From Physcia stellaris (lineage: Eukaryota; Ascomycota; Lecanoromycetes; Caliciales; Physciaceae), in NCBI GenBank assembly GCA_018902385.1, contig JABSSW010000001.1:744001-808000 (forward strand): a DNA stretch of 64,000 nt, read 5' to 3'. A program made the translations under genes and the position numbers. Below, piece after piece: positions 11,302 to 21,374 of this stretch (the first letter of the stretch is position 1; each line of letters opens with the position of its first letter). The notes beneath the pieces were generated by a model, which was not told the origin of the DNA, made no database searches, and was given only the letters and a program-made list of their open reading frames with translations.

Positions 11302-12767
11302 CTACATGCGTGTATAACTGCTTCGTCTATTACTAGCTCTGCCTAATGTAGTGTGCTTTTGACTGTGTGCAACGAATTCAAAATCGGACGAACAACTCCT
11401 GCGTGGCAGCTTGAAGGTTGAGGGATCAGTCTCGGACGTCAGAGTACCTCGTTCAGAGTCATAGTCCTTGGCATCTTGAGAGCACTGTAACTGGCTGATA
11501 CAGTAATTTGTTATGGCCCTTTGACTCGGGACCGAAGGTCTCTTGATACGGCACCTAAGACGGTTCTTGAAGGCTCGAACAACGCAAGCTACGGTAAATG
11601 CGGTATAGAGAGACGGACGGCGAGAGCGCTTTGAGGGAATAATTGGTGGTGATTGTTCGCAACTAAAGAAGAGAGTCATGGAGGCGATGCAAGGGAGCTA
11701 ACGAGATCTGTATTGCCAGACGAGACGAATACAAGGAACAGGAGAGAGATAGTCTATATACTTCCCTTTCAGAGCACCTACATAGATGACACTTAGACGA
11801 CATGGTGAAGAAAGCCTGGCGATGCATGTAGTACGGTAAGCAAGCCACATATAGCAATGTAAGGCGCAAGAGCATATAGTTCCACAGAAGCTAAAGTGCA
11901 AGCATGAGTCGAAGGACACTGTATCCAATATGCGCGAAGTTGGACGCCTGAATCTTTAAAGGTCTTGGGGTGTGAATTTCGGGGCAAAGGTCATTGTCCT
12001 CTGGGAGCTTAAGCGAGAGTAGGGCAAGCCACCGCGGGCAGTGTCGATCGTTGCCAGCTGACATTCTGCTGCACCATTGTGTCATCCATCGCTTGAGCCG
12101 CGAATGAGAGGGTCACCAGCCACAGCTAAGATGTAACAGGATGCCTACTATCCCCCAAATGCTCTAGATCACTCCATTATTCAACGGACGTGCGACGGTA
12201 TGAAGGCATCGTGGCGGTGCGAAAAGCTTAGCAGTAACTTTGAGTAGGAGTTTGGCACTGGCACCGATGGTGCCGAAAGGGTTCCTCACCGACTCGTTGC
12301 AAACTCCAGCTCAAGCTGTGTGGCTCATATCGATCGAGAATCTCTGGCTTCCTGAGCTGATAAGAATATTACAGCAAAATTTTCTAGAGTCGCAAGTAGG
12401 TAGGGTCCATAGAAGGCGCGCATGGAATATGACGAAAAGTAGTGTTGTCTTCTCGGGTGCCCCTTCCCTTAATTTTAATTATTGTGGGTCTGAGTCTCTG
12501 AGACGAACATCTGAATTGGCAAGAAATCCCTCCGGGCCTCATGAGCCTCCTTAGGTGAATGATTATTGGATTGGTCGTTCCGTTTGCCAACTGTGGTCGT
12601 ATCCTATTAGTCAACAGGTAACCAAAAACCCTAAATCGACATCAAATATCGACGATTTGAGAAATCATCTCATTGGAGCTTGAAGCAGGCTTGTTGCATC
12701 ATCCATCAAGTTCTAGTGTATTGTCACTACTATTACATACTGCCGTCAGTATTGTGTCCCTTCCACC
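11302..12767. other. Long intergenic stretch
   Basis: Nearly 1.5 kb between the zinc-finger gene and BUD32. It may include the first exon of the former (11302-11679 region). The rest shows only short frames on both strands without family resemblance, no tRNA fold and no clear repeat. Confidence 0.4.
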
Positions 12768-13643
12768 ATGTCTGTCTCCATCTCCACCCCTCCTGGCCTA
12801 CCTGCTCCTTTTGCGAATTCCTTCCCTCGCCCTACTGTAGTTTCGCAAGGTGCGGAAGCTCTCCTCTATCGCACACATTTTCTGCAACCCACCAACCCTT
12901 GTGCACTCAAATTCCGTCCCTCGAAGCCTTATCGACATCCAATCCTCGATGCTCGTCTAACCAAACATCGAATATTGAGCGAAGCCCGTACGATGGTTAG
13001 AATGAGAAAAGAAGGAATAAGAGTTCCCGGAGTGCTAGGTGTTGATTGTGAGCCGGCAGGCGGGGAATCGGGCAGAAAAGGTATTGGAGGATGGATGATG
13101 ATGGAATGGGTTGAGGGACAGACTGCAAAGGAAGTATTGATGGGGGTCAAAGAAGCACGGAAAAAGAATGAGAAGGAGGAGACCCTCCGTGGGGAAGTCC
13201 AGAACTTGATGGGCAGGATTGGAAGGATACTGAGCAAAATGCACGACATGGGAGTCATACATGGGGACTTGACAACGAGTAACATCATGATCCGCCCTGG
13301 TACCCAACAAGCGAACGAGCTGTCCAATGGCCAGGAAGAAGCCCACTCACACGAACGGCGTACCTCTGAGGCCGAAAAAGAGGCAATGTTATGTGACACA
13401 CTTAACAATGGTGAGGTTGTGCTCATCGACTTTGGGCTAGCAACATCCAGTATACAGGATGAGGATAAGGCTGTCGATCTTTATGTCCTGGAAAGAGCAT
13501 TTGGAAGCACCCATCCGGAGGCAGAAGATGAATTCAAGGAGGTACTGAAAGCATATGGGGACAGCTCGCGAGGTGCGAGATTGGTGCTCAAGAGGCTTGA
13601 AGAAGTACGGTTAAGAGGGAGGAAAAAGAGTATGATTGGGTGA
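12768..13643 (+). CDS. BUD32: BUD32, KEOPS complex atypical kinase
   Basis: Single-exon, 291 residues. Bud32/PRPK is the small kinase/ATPase of the KEOPS (EKC) complex that makes t6A37 in tRNA. Visible motifs: nucleotide Lys in CALKFRPSK (48), HGDLTTSN catalytic loop (165-172), LIDFGLA (219-225), and the family C-terminus VLERAFGSTHP followed by a basic tail RLRGRKKSMIG. A hydrophilic insert of about 35 residues (178-212) separates catalytic loop and DFG, longer than in archaeal Bud32. The family recognition is strong. Start at 12768 is the first ATG. Confidence 0.93.
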   Translation: MSVSISTPPGLPAPFANSFPRPTVVSQGAEALLYRTHFLQPTNPCALKFRPSKPYRHPILDARLTKHRILSEARTMVRMRKEGIRVPGVLGVDCEPAGGESGRKGIGGWMMMEWVEGQTAKEVLMGVKEARKKNEKEETLRGEVQNLMGRIGRILSKMHDMGVIHGDLTTSNIMIRPGTQQANELSNGQEEAHSHERRTSEAEKEAMLCDTLNNGEVVLIDFGLATSSIQDEDKAVDLYVLERAFGSTHPEAEDEFKEVLKAYGDSSRGARLVLKRLEEVRLRGRKKSMIG

Positions 13644-13781
13644 TTGCTCTGGGAACGAATCTCAAAGAATCCTGACCAATTAAACCAAGAAATACCTCTA
13701 CGCCTTCCTATCTATGGTAAAGAGCTGGTTATACACACCTAAGGCTACATGTACAGTGCAAATGTAGCATACAGCCGTTGC

Positions 13782-14759
13782 TTACTCACGAACTTCGGCC
13801 ATCGCAAAATACCCCTTGTACTCAATTACGCCTCGATCTCGCACGACGGCGGTGTACTTTACCACCCATTGCGGCTCGACGTCACCTCGCAACCCTTCAG
13901 AATCATCTTCTGGGCCGGCCAACACCCCAGCGCCGTTCTCGTCTCTCCCTAGAAGCTCTCTCACAGTACCTCTTGGCAAAATGTTGGTACAGTCGTTGTG
14001 AGTCAGGAGCTCAATCTTCTCGCTCTTGGCATACATTATCAAGGACTTGGGTACGACGCAGCAATCCCGGACATTGATCTGGTCTACAGAAGGCTTGACT
14101 TTGGTCCTCGGGAGGAACTTTTCCAGTCTTTCATTCCCAAATTCGGCCAAGCCTATTTGCAGAGCAATGCCTTTGGAGTGAAGGTACTCTAATGCTCTCC
14201 AGGTTTCTATCATAGCGTCCAGATCCTCGCTTTCGCCAGACTGAGAGTCTGCGTCTTCCTCTTCGTCGTCGGCATCAAAAGACACGCCTGGAAACGACAC
14301 AATCAGAAGATCTATGGACTCCATGTGAAGCTCCCTCAATACTAGATTGACAGCTTCCTTGGTGTGCTTACACCGGTCTGACGCTGAAGTGTTCGGTAGG
14401 AAGAAGAGCTTGACTGTGATGTCATATTGCGATCTTTCTTCCGCAAGGCCCGCCTGACTGAAATTGGTTGAGGGCACATAGAGGGAGCCATCCTCCTGGG
14501 CTGTCCATGCGGTATAATCTATATGCGTAACCTTGGCCTCATCCGACTGAGTACCATTGGTCGTTGGGGCAAAAGCCTGCTTCGAGGCGATAAAGTTGGA
14601 GCGGAGCGAATTGATGAGTTCGATGTTAGACTTTTCCGAAGCTGGCCGTCTTATGATCGAGGGTCCTCCATTCATGATATTTCTACGTCGGGTCAGTGCT
14701 ATTGTACATGTACCCATCATGAACATTTCTTACGAAGTCGATAGAATCAATTTCGTCAT
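13782..14759 (-). CDS. Glutamate-cysteine ligase modifier (regulatory) subunit
   Basis: Exons 14759-14734 and 14682-13782, 308 residues. The first exon encodes only MTKLILSTS before a GTAAGA donor; the joined start MTKLILSTSNIMNGGPSIIRRP fits fungal GCS light chains. The protein has an aldo-keto-reductase-like barrel (ITVKLFFLPN, ESIDLLIVSFPGV, ALEYLHSKGIALQIGLAEF, VDQINVRDCCVVP) and an acidic insert EEEDADSQSGESEDLD. It binds and tunes the catalytic subunit in the first step of glutathione synthesis in the cytosol. A GPX gene lies in the same window but 14 kb away. Confidence 0.88.
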
Positions 14760-15152
14760 CTCGACGGCCACCGCTTAGGTTCAAGCATGAATGATACGAA
14801 ATGAACCCCCAATATATTTCCCCGGTTTCTCATCGAAAGGCCTGTAGATGTGAAATTAAAGCAGTAAGATATTACAGTAAAGTACATTCACGTCAGCGTG
14901 ACGGAACCTGCCTTAGGGTTTGCAGGCCAGTAGATGTTTTGATCTTCCTCTCATTGAATCTCATGATACTAGAGAATTACTTGATTTATGTTCAATACCT
15001 TCCGATGGATAGCGTGGATGACTGGGTGAAAAGCTTTCTGATAGTGGGGGTGGGGCGTTCGAACTAGGGTAGCTCCTTGTCGTAAACTTGAGTGCAGGGC
15101 CGCTCTCACACAAATAATTTTACCTGTCCACACAGGTGCCCTTTGCTTTGCT
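14760..15152. promoter_or_regulatory. Divergent promoter region, GCL modifier / AP-1 sigma
   Basis: 393 bases between two divergent start codons. No recognised binding site beyond general AT-rich and pyrimidine stretches. A GTTCGAAC-like string near 15056 is not part of a tRNA fold. Confidence 0.45.
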
Positions 15153-15936
15153 ATGGCCATCAAGTATGTCGCAGTCTTCTGGAAGCACTCAATAGGTAAT
15201 GCTCGATGCTGACTTCGACATAGCTACCTCATCCTGCTATCGAGGCAGGGAAAAGTGGTCAGTCTACTTGTCGCCCACCTTCCTATTCATACGCTAACAA
15301 TTCCAGCGTCTCGCCAAATGGTTCACCACCCTTTCTCCCAAAGAAAAAGCCAAAATTATCAAAGATGTCTCCCAACTAGTGCTGTCTAGAAGGACGCGCA
15401 TGTGCAACTTCCTTGAGTACAAGGGTTTGTCGAGGCCACCGTGGCTCTCGTGTTGAATGACCCGCTGACCCCATTTACTTAGACACCAAGGTCGTTTATC
15501 GCCGCTATGCCTCTCTATTCTTCATTGCCGGTTGCTCGTCGACCGATAACGAGCTCATCACTTTGGAAATAGTCCATCGCTATGTGGAACAAATGGACAA
15601 ATACTACGGCAATGTCTGCGAACTCGACATCATCTTCAACTTCCAGAAAGCATACTTTATCCTCGATGAACTTTTGCTGGCGGGCGAGATGCAAGAGAGC
15701 AGTAAAAAGAACGTGCTAAGGTGTATTGGTCAACAGGATAGCCTGGAAGATATGGAGGTAAGTGGAGGCTGCCGTCAACGTTTCTCAACTCCAGACCTGC
15801 CAATGCTTTCTGTCCTTGGACTTCTATTGTTACTCTCCCAGTTCTATCTCAGTCTTGTTATTCGTCAATCTTTCACAAACTGACTTAGATCGCATGGCAT
15901 CAGGTCGACGATGATGGCGTCAAAAAGCTAATGTAG
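15153..15936 (+). CDS. APS1: AP-1 clathrin adaptor complex small subunit (sigma1)
   Basis: Five exons: 15153-15163, 15224-15257, 15307-15424, 15483-15757, 15904-15936, giving 156 residues, the usual length. The start [20 protein letters not shown] is assembled from three tiny exons and is diagnostic, followed by [15 protein letters not shown] and [20 protein letters not shown]. Sigma1 is the small core subunit of AP-1, which sorts cargo at the trans-Golgi and endosomes with clathrin. The second intron starts GTCAGT and the third GTTTGT, weaker donors than usual. Confidence 0.95.
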
Positions 15937-17019
15937 CCCAACCCATCGTCCTGGATTCATGTATATATATTGGTGTCGCGGGTTTTCCAGTTGGGTGTAG
16001 CTTTGTATGTATGAACACGTTGAGTATGTGCTAATTCGACCCTCGTCCTCATCTCTAGGCCTCGGAGCAAGTGGTTGACAAACTCCGGCAGGCTGGATTC
16101 GTTTGATAGTCACCTCAATCCTTTCCCCATAGCCAAGCTTGGTTTTCGACCTTGATCTCCGTATCGAGACGCGCAGTTTACCATGCTTGGAGCAGATCAA
16201 CTTGTACGAAGATCATCTCGATCGTTACTGAATCCCTATGTATGGCTGTTGGCATTCGCCTAAACCTCACCTCAATATGCTGCCGCTCGTCTGTTCATAC
16301 TTTGATCTGTGGGCCTTCTGTTTGACCGGCAAGATCTTCCTCTCGCAAGCTGCTGGCTACCTTGGAATACGAAGTCTGCTGATTGAGTTGTGGGCCTACA
16401 CTGATAGCGACCTAGGACAGGCCCAGCCTTCACCGAACTCGAACCTCTAACGCCTGGCTTGTACGGCGGTGTCTGCTTGACAATACTGAATGCACCAGTG
16501 GCTGAAGCCAGCAACGTGGAACGACATTCACCATCGATTGGCGACTGATTTAACTTGGCGAATCAGCTGATGGGGCTAAGCTGCTTTTGGCAAGACGCTG
16601 GATCTTCGCCGGTCGCAATCAACATCATCTCATTGTCCTCTCCGCTGCTGCTTCCATCACAACCACTTCTTCCCTTATCATACGAACATGTCGCAAGTAT
16701 GTGATGGATTGTCCTTCTAGGCATAATTGCCTGGAGGACACCACTTTAGCAAAGTCGCGAACAAGTGCAACGCGCCTGAATCTACTGCCTCTTCCACAGC
16801 CATCGAACCCTCAAGAGGAAGCTTAGTAACAAAATGCCCGCTCGCTGAGCTCTGCGACAGGCCTTCAGCTGTTGATTAGATTTACATCCTGTGCAGCAGC
16901 CAGATTTCCAGCGCCTTGGGGGCCCCCTCTTTGTCTCTACTGCAGTATCGGTTCGTCCAGCCTGACAAACCCGCGCTCAAGTTTATTGACCTTCGAGAGT
17001 TCTCCACAAACCATCCGCA
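15937..17019. other. Intergenic stretch between APS1 and MAF1
   Basis: About 1.1 kb. Short frames on both strands show no family resemblance. The right part probably contains the MAF1 promoter and 5' UTR. No repeat or RNA gene recognised. Confidence 0.45.
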
Positions 17020-18206
17020 ATGAAGGTAAGTCATTTTCCAATCAAGGCGTGATCCGGCTCATCTTGGTTTCAACGCTGATGCATGGTGATCTTGATTCAT
17101 GTTTGACGAAAGTGCTAACACTTCCCGCGCTGTAGTATCTTCCTTTACCTGCCTTTGACGATGTTACCAACGCCCTCAACTTCGATACTGCCGACTGCCA
17201 TATCTTAGGAGGATGCGATATGTACACCACCAAAGCCGCTACCAGTGATAAGAAGCTATACAAATCAATTGAGCATTCATTAGAGTCGCAGTATGCGTCT
17301 CTTCTGAGTTTCTCCGCGGGGCTATCCTCATCAGAAGCCGCCTCAGCCGCAGCATCGCTGAATCTATCCAGAGCATCACCGTTTGGAAGTCTAAGTTCCT
17401 CTTCGAGCCGTCGAACCTATACATACCTGATCGCGACACTGAATGCCAGCCATCCCGATTACGATTTCTCGCATCTGCTTCGTCCAAGCGACTTCCGGCG
17501 CGAAAAGAGTCTGAAACGGGTCATGAACACACTTGATACTACCCTCTACAACCTTCGACCCCGACATACGAGCAATTTCGCCCTCGGATCAGCTCCGCAT
17601 TGGTTGGCTAGTGTAACCCCTTCGGCTCCTTCCCCAGGTAACGAAACGTGGAATCCCCGTATGTGGCGGCACATTGATAAGGAGATGGACTTGAAGAATT
17701 GTAGCATCTATTGCTACCTTCCTGAAGAAGACCCTTACGATGGCGAGGAAGGCGCTATCTGGAGCTTTAATTACTTCTTCTATAACAAAGTCCTTAAACG
17801 AGTTTGTTATCTTTATTTACGAGGGTTGAGTGCTATCAGCCACGACTCTGGTCAGAAGACTCCGGTCAGGGTAAAGCGAGGTGTTGAGATAGACTGGAGT
17901 CTGGACGAGCCAACCAGTTCAAAGAGAGCGAGGTACTGGCTTGGAGATCGGGCCGTCAATGCTACCAGTGCCTGGGCCGAAGATGACGATGAACTGGAAG
18001 AGTTGGACGTCAATTCTCACAATGATCCTCTCGTTGATCACAGAAAAGAGCAGCAAGCTGTTATACCCGATGATGACCAAGCTGCACTGTCATCAGCCGA
18101 TTTTACCAGTCTCTCCACCTTCGACACGGCTAGCCCAGAATCTATACGCAGAAGTCCAAGTAAGAGTACTACACGAGGTGTCAGCGAGGAACCTGCTATG
18201 GTTTGA
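17020..18206 (+). CDS. MAF1: MAF1, repressor of RNA polymerase III
   Basis: Exon 1 (17020-17025) encodes only Met-Lys, then an intron to 17135, then exon 2 (17136-18206); 358 residues. MKYLPLPAFDDVTNALNFDT is the Maf1 N-terminal signature. Also visible are YTYLIATLNASHPDYDFSHL, the B-box area with WNPRMWRHIDKEM, CSIYCYLPEEDPY, and GAIWSFNYFFYNKVLKRVCY. Maf1 binds Pol III and shuts tRNA/5S transcription under stress; its activity is set by phosphorylation and nuclear import. The Ser-rich linker (about 75-100) is the likely phosphorylated mobile region. The C-terminus is acidic. Confidence 0.95.
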
Positions 18207-18711
18207 GGCCTTTGGGCGTTTGTAAGAGTAGTATGTAAGCCGAGGCTAACCGCGACCAAGGTAAGGTTCGTAACTTTCTTTAGTTGTTGATGTCAATTTC
18301 GTTCCCGGAGGCGTTTCAAAGGCTTTTCCTGTATTAGAATGCTACGAGAAGATACCAGGGCTTGGAGTTGGTGCCTTTTCAGCAGGAAATGGAGTTTCTG
18401 CCAGGGTATAATACGTGGAGGAGTACTATGCAACAGCAGACGGGCTTCAATAATCGATGGCAGACGCTTAGGCTGCATTTATCAAGATGAACGCCTTCTC
18501 CGCTGACAAAGCATATTCCTATCTGTTTCCATTTCGTGAAACTAACACAGTCATCGACTGGAGCCCGTTGGACCACAAATGTGAATAGGAGGGCTGTGAA
18601 GCCTCTTTCTTGCCTTGAACCCATAGACCAATCATAACAGATCAGAAAGACGTCATCACGGAGCATATGGTCAATCTGTGCTGGGCATTCCAAAAAGTTT
18701 TCTGTATTTAT
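18207..18711. other. Intergenic, convergent 3' ends
   Basis: 505 bases between convergent stops of MAF1 and the next gene. Nothing coding or repetitive supported. Confidence 0.5.
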
Positions 18712-20004
18712 CTACTCATTCGCTGCAAGGTAACCCATCAACTTCCACAAAGCCAGCTGGATCTTCACCGTATTGCGCTTCTGTTTCACAACCACGAATT
18801 TATTTTGGAAAATAGCATTCAACCCCTTCAGTTGCTCCAAATACTCAAGGCCCAACAACGTCCGGAGGTTGTATAACGGGATATAGCGACCTCTGTAGTC
18901 CAGCATCGCATAAGCAGGCGGAGGACCATCGCTTCCCTCCGAAGCAGCACCAGTATCTCCTCCGCTCCCTGTCCCCTCGAAACCGGTAGAACTTGGTCCT
19001 TCAGCAGCAGCATCACCCAACCACAACGCCGCACCAACCTGGGCATGTTTCCCAATCTGCTCGTACGCTCCACAGCCGACCATATATCCCACTGGCCTAG
19101 ACGCAATGTATTTGAGGTTCGTCAGTAGGTCCTTCCTCAGTAGTCCGAGCACGTAGGTGTCCATATCCTGGCGCCAGACCACCTCCCGCGTCTCCAGATT
19201 CGAACCCGTCTTCCACCGGAGCGGAAACAGCTTTCGGTATTTCTCTTTCTCTAAACGGGAGATGAAGCGCAGGGTGGACTTCTGGGCGATGAAATGCGTG
19301 CCGGTTAGCGTGCGACGGGGGTTGGGGGCTTGGGGGTGCGTGTTGCTGGGAGTGGGGTCGGATTATCTGATACTTCATCCAGGCCTGCGTCTTCCTCGGC
19401 GCCGGTATCCTCGCTAGCAGCTTTAGATTCAGCGGTCAAGGCCAGCTTCGGCAAATGCCACGGTTTGCCGGTGGTAGGATGGCTTTGCAGGCCGAAGTCA
19501 AGGTGGAAATACTCCGGGAGTCTGAGGCCGGTGAATCTGCATTGGCGGACCGGAGTGGCTAGGGCTTGGGCTATGGGCTTCATGTCAGCTAACTACCCTT
19601 CATGTAACGCGATGTCTCTCGTTAAGAGACTTACCGAATGGATTGCTCCGCAGCTTCTTGGAGAAGGCGGAGAGCTCGCGCTCGCTGGGCGCTGGTTTTG
19701 GGGTGCGGTGCCGTTCGCGGGCGGCAGTGAGCTTGGGATCCATCAACGGCGACAGCGGGAGGGTTGCAGATGGCAATGGCAATGGCGACTGCGCCTGGCT
19801 CTCGCTTTCGAGCGATTGGATCTTCTTTCGGTCATCTTGTTGCTGGACTGGTGCGGTTGCGGGTTGGTTGCTGTCATCTGGGATGGCTTCATCTCCATTC
19901 TTCGCCGCGGCGAATTGCCTGATCCAGGGCTGCGTGCGAGTCGAGGTACAATGAACACACCAGGAGGTTCTGAATAGTAGTCTGGTTGTATGGAGGCATC
20001 TCAT
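18712..20004 (-). CDS. Conserved-looking protein with mitochondrial-type presequence, function unknown
   Basis: Exon 1 is 20004-19635 and exon 2 starts at 19588 after GTTAG, giving ...LRSNPFADMKPIAQALATP. The N-terminus MRCLHTTRLLFRTSWCVHCT is basic, hydroxylated and free of acids, as in mitochondrial targeting peptides. The middle is Pro/Ala-rich; the C-terminal half looks folded (THFIAQKSTLRFISRLEKEK, then YVLGLLRKDLLTNLKYIASR, then YNLRTLLGLEYLEQLKGLN). I do not recognise the family. The frame shifts by one base within a cluster of C5 runs (plus-strand G runs at 19317-19336), so the upstream and downstream halves are in different frames; an intron does not explain this and a one-base assembly error is likely. 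It shares a 130-base promoter with clpP. Confidence 0.65.
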
Positions 20005-20134
20005 CACATCCTGCACCTTTGATCTGGGACTGTCACGTCTGAGATGCCTCCCAAATTCTGAAACCGCGGAAAAGGTCCGCAAGACAGGGAAGTTCTTCGA
20101 CAACTCAGACGGGAATTTGATAGCGCATCGTAAA
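20005..20134. promoter_or_regulatory. 130-base divergent promoter, mitochondrial-type gene / clpP
   Basis: Only 130 bases separate the two start codons, so both genes must share this promoter space. Both products appear mitochondrial. No named motif recognised. Confidence 0.5.
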
Positions 20135-21030
20135 ATGCTAGCCCATCTTCTTCCTTCCTCACAGCCAATGCTGAGCAGAGCCGGGCTTCGCAATGCCTCA
20201 AGGCTTGGGCTCAGATGCTTCTCCAGCGTGCCGGCGGCGCAACCTCCCAAAGGATGGACGCCAACGCCATACGTGACTGAGACAATTGTAAGTCATCCGT
20301 TGGCAACATGCCAGAGAAACACCCGCTGACTGTCTAGGGAGGTGGTTGGAGGACCCGTACGTCCAAGATAATTCAGAACCAGCAATTGAGACCTTCCGCT
20401 AATCCCTTCAAGACGATATCTTCTCCCGTCTCCTAATGGTATGCCTCCACCAAAACTAAGTGTACAGCCAACCCCTAATGTAAAGACAAGGAACGCATCA
20501 TTTGCCTCAACGGCGCAGTGGATGAATCCGTCTCCGCCTCCATCGTCGCCCAACTCCTCTTCCTCGAAGCCGACGCCCCCGAAAAGCCCATAAATCTCTA
20601 CATCAACACCCCCGGCGGCTCCGTCACCGCCGGTCTCGCAATCTACGACACCATGACCTACATCTCCTCGCCCGTGACCACCACCTGCGTGGGGCAAGCC
20701 GCGTCCATGGGCTCTCTCTTGCTCTGTGGAGGCGCGCCGAAGAAGAGATTTTGCTTGCCGCATAGCAGTATCATGGTGCATCAGCCGAGCGGCGGATATT
20801 TTGGGCAGGCGAGCGATATCGCGATTCATGCGAAGGAGATATTGAGGGTGAGGGAACAATTGAATGGGATTTATGTGCGGCATTTGACCAAGCCGCATAC
20901 ATTGGAGGAGATCGAGATACTGATGGAGCGCGACAAATTTATGGGTGCGCAGGAAGCATTGGAATTAGGGATTGTGGATGAAATTCTGACGCGAAGGGTT
21001 AAGGAGGGGGAAGATGGCAGTAGAAAGTAA
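20135..21030 (+). CDS. clpP: Mitochondrial ATP-dependent Clp protease proteolytic subunit
   Basis: Exons 20135-20287, 20338-20356, 20413-20438 and 20491-21030; 245 residues. The N-terminus [20 protein letters not shown] with RLGLRCFSS is a mitochondrial presequence; an internal ATG at 20168 is an alternative start. The ClpP core follows: [26 protein letters not shown], Ser138 in [11 protein letters not shown], His163 in [12 protein letters not shown], Asp214 in MERDKF, making the Ser-His-Asp triad. It forms the tetradecameric matrix protease fed by ClpX. Budding yeast lacks ClpP but filamentous fungi often have it. Confidence 0.95.
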
Positions 21031-21374
21031 AGAGCCGCCGATGTTGCAGTTATGCTCGGTATCGATGCATTGTGATATGCCATTATTGGTCTACCTGTAA
21101 ACCCCACTTACTCCAGAAACATTGCCCGTCCCTGTCGGTGAAGGGAGAATGACCCACAAACAACGGGGAAGGACGATAGAGCCTTCTCCCGGAGTTTTGC
21201 CAAGTAACCAAACTCCCATCTTATGCATTTATTAATAGAGGTGTTTCCTTTCAGTGTAAGAAATATGAAGTCGGAAGTCCGCAGTAATCATCGCCAAATT
21301 CACGTTGAGCCCTGGCCGTAAGCATCCTGCTATTATTTCATACGCCATGATCGCAGAAGCATTGTGCCGGAGCC
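21031..21374. other. Intergenic, convergent 3' ends
   Basis: 344 bases between the clpP and TAF5 stop codons; nothing supported beyond UTR sequence. Confidence 0.5.

Noticed and set aside
15040-15080. GTTCGAAC-like string resembling a tRNA T-arm
   Set aside because: No cloverleaf: acceptor, D and anticodon arms cannot be formed around it.
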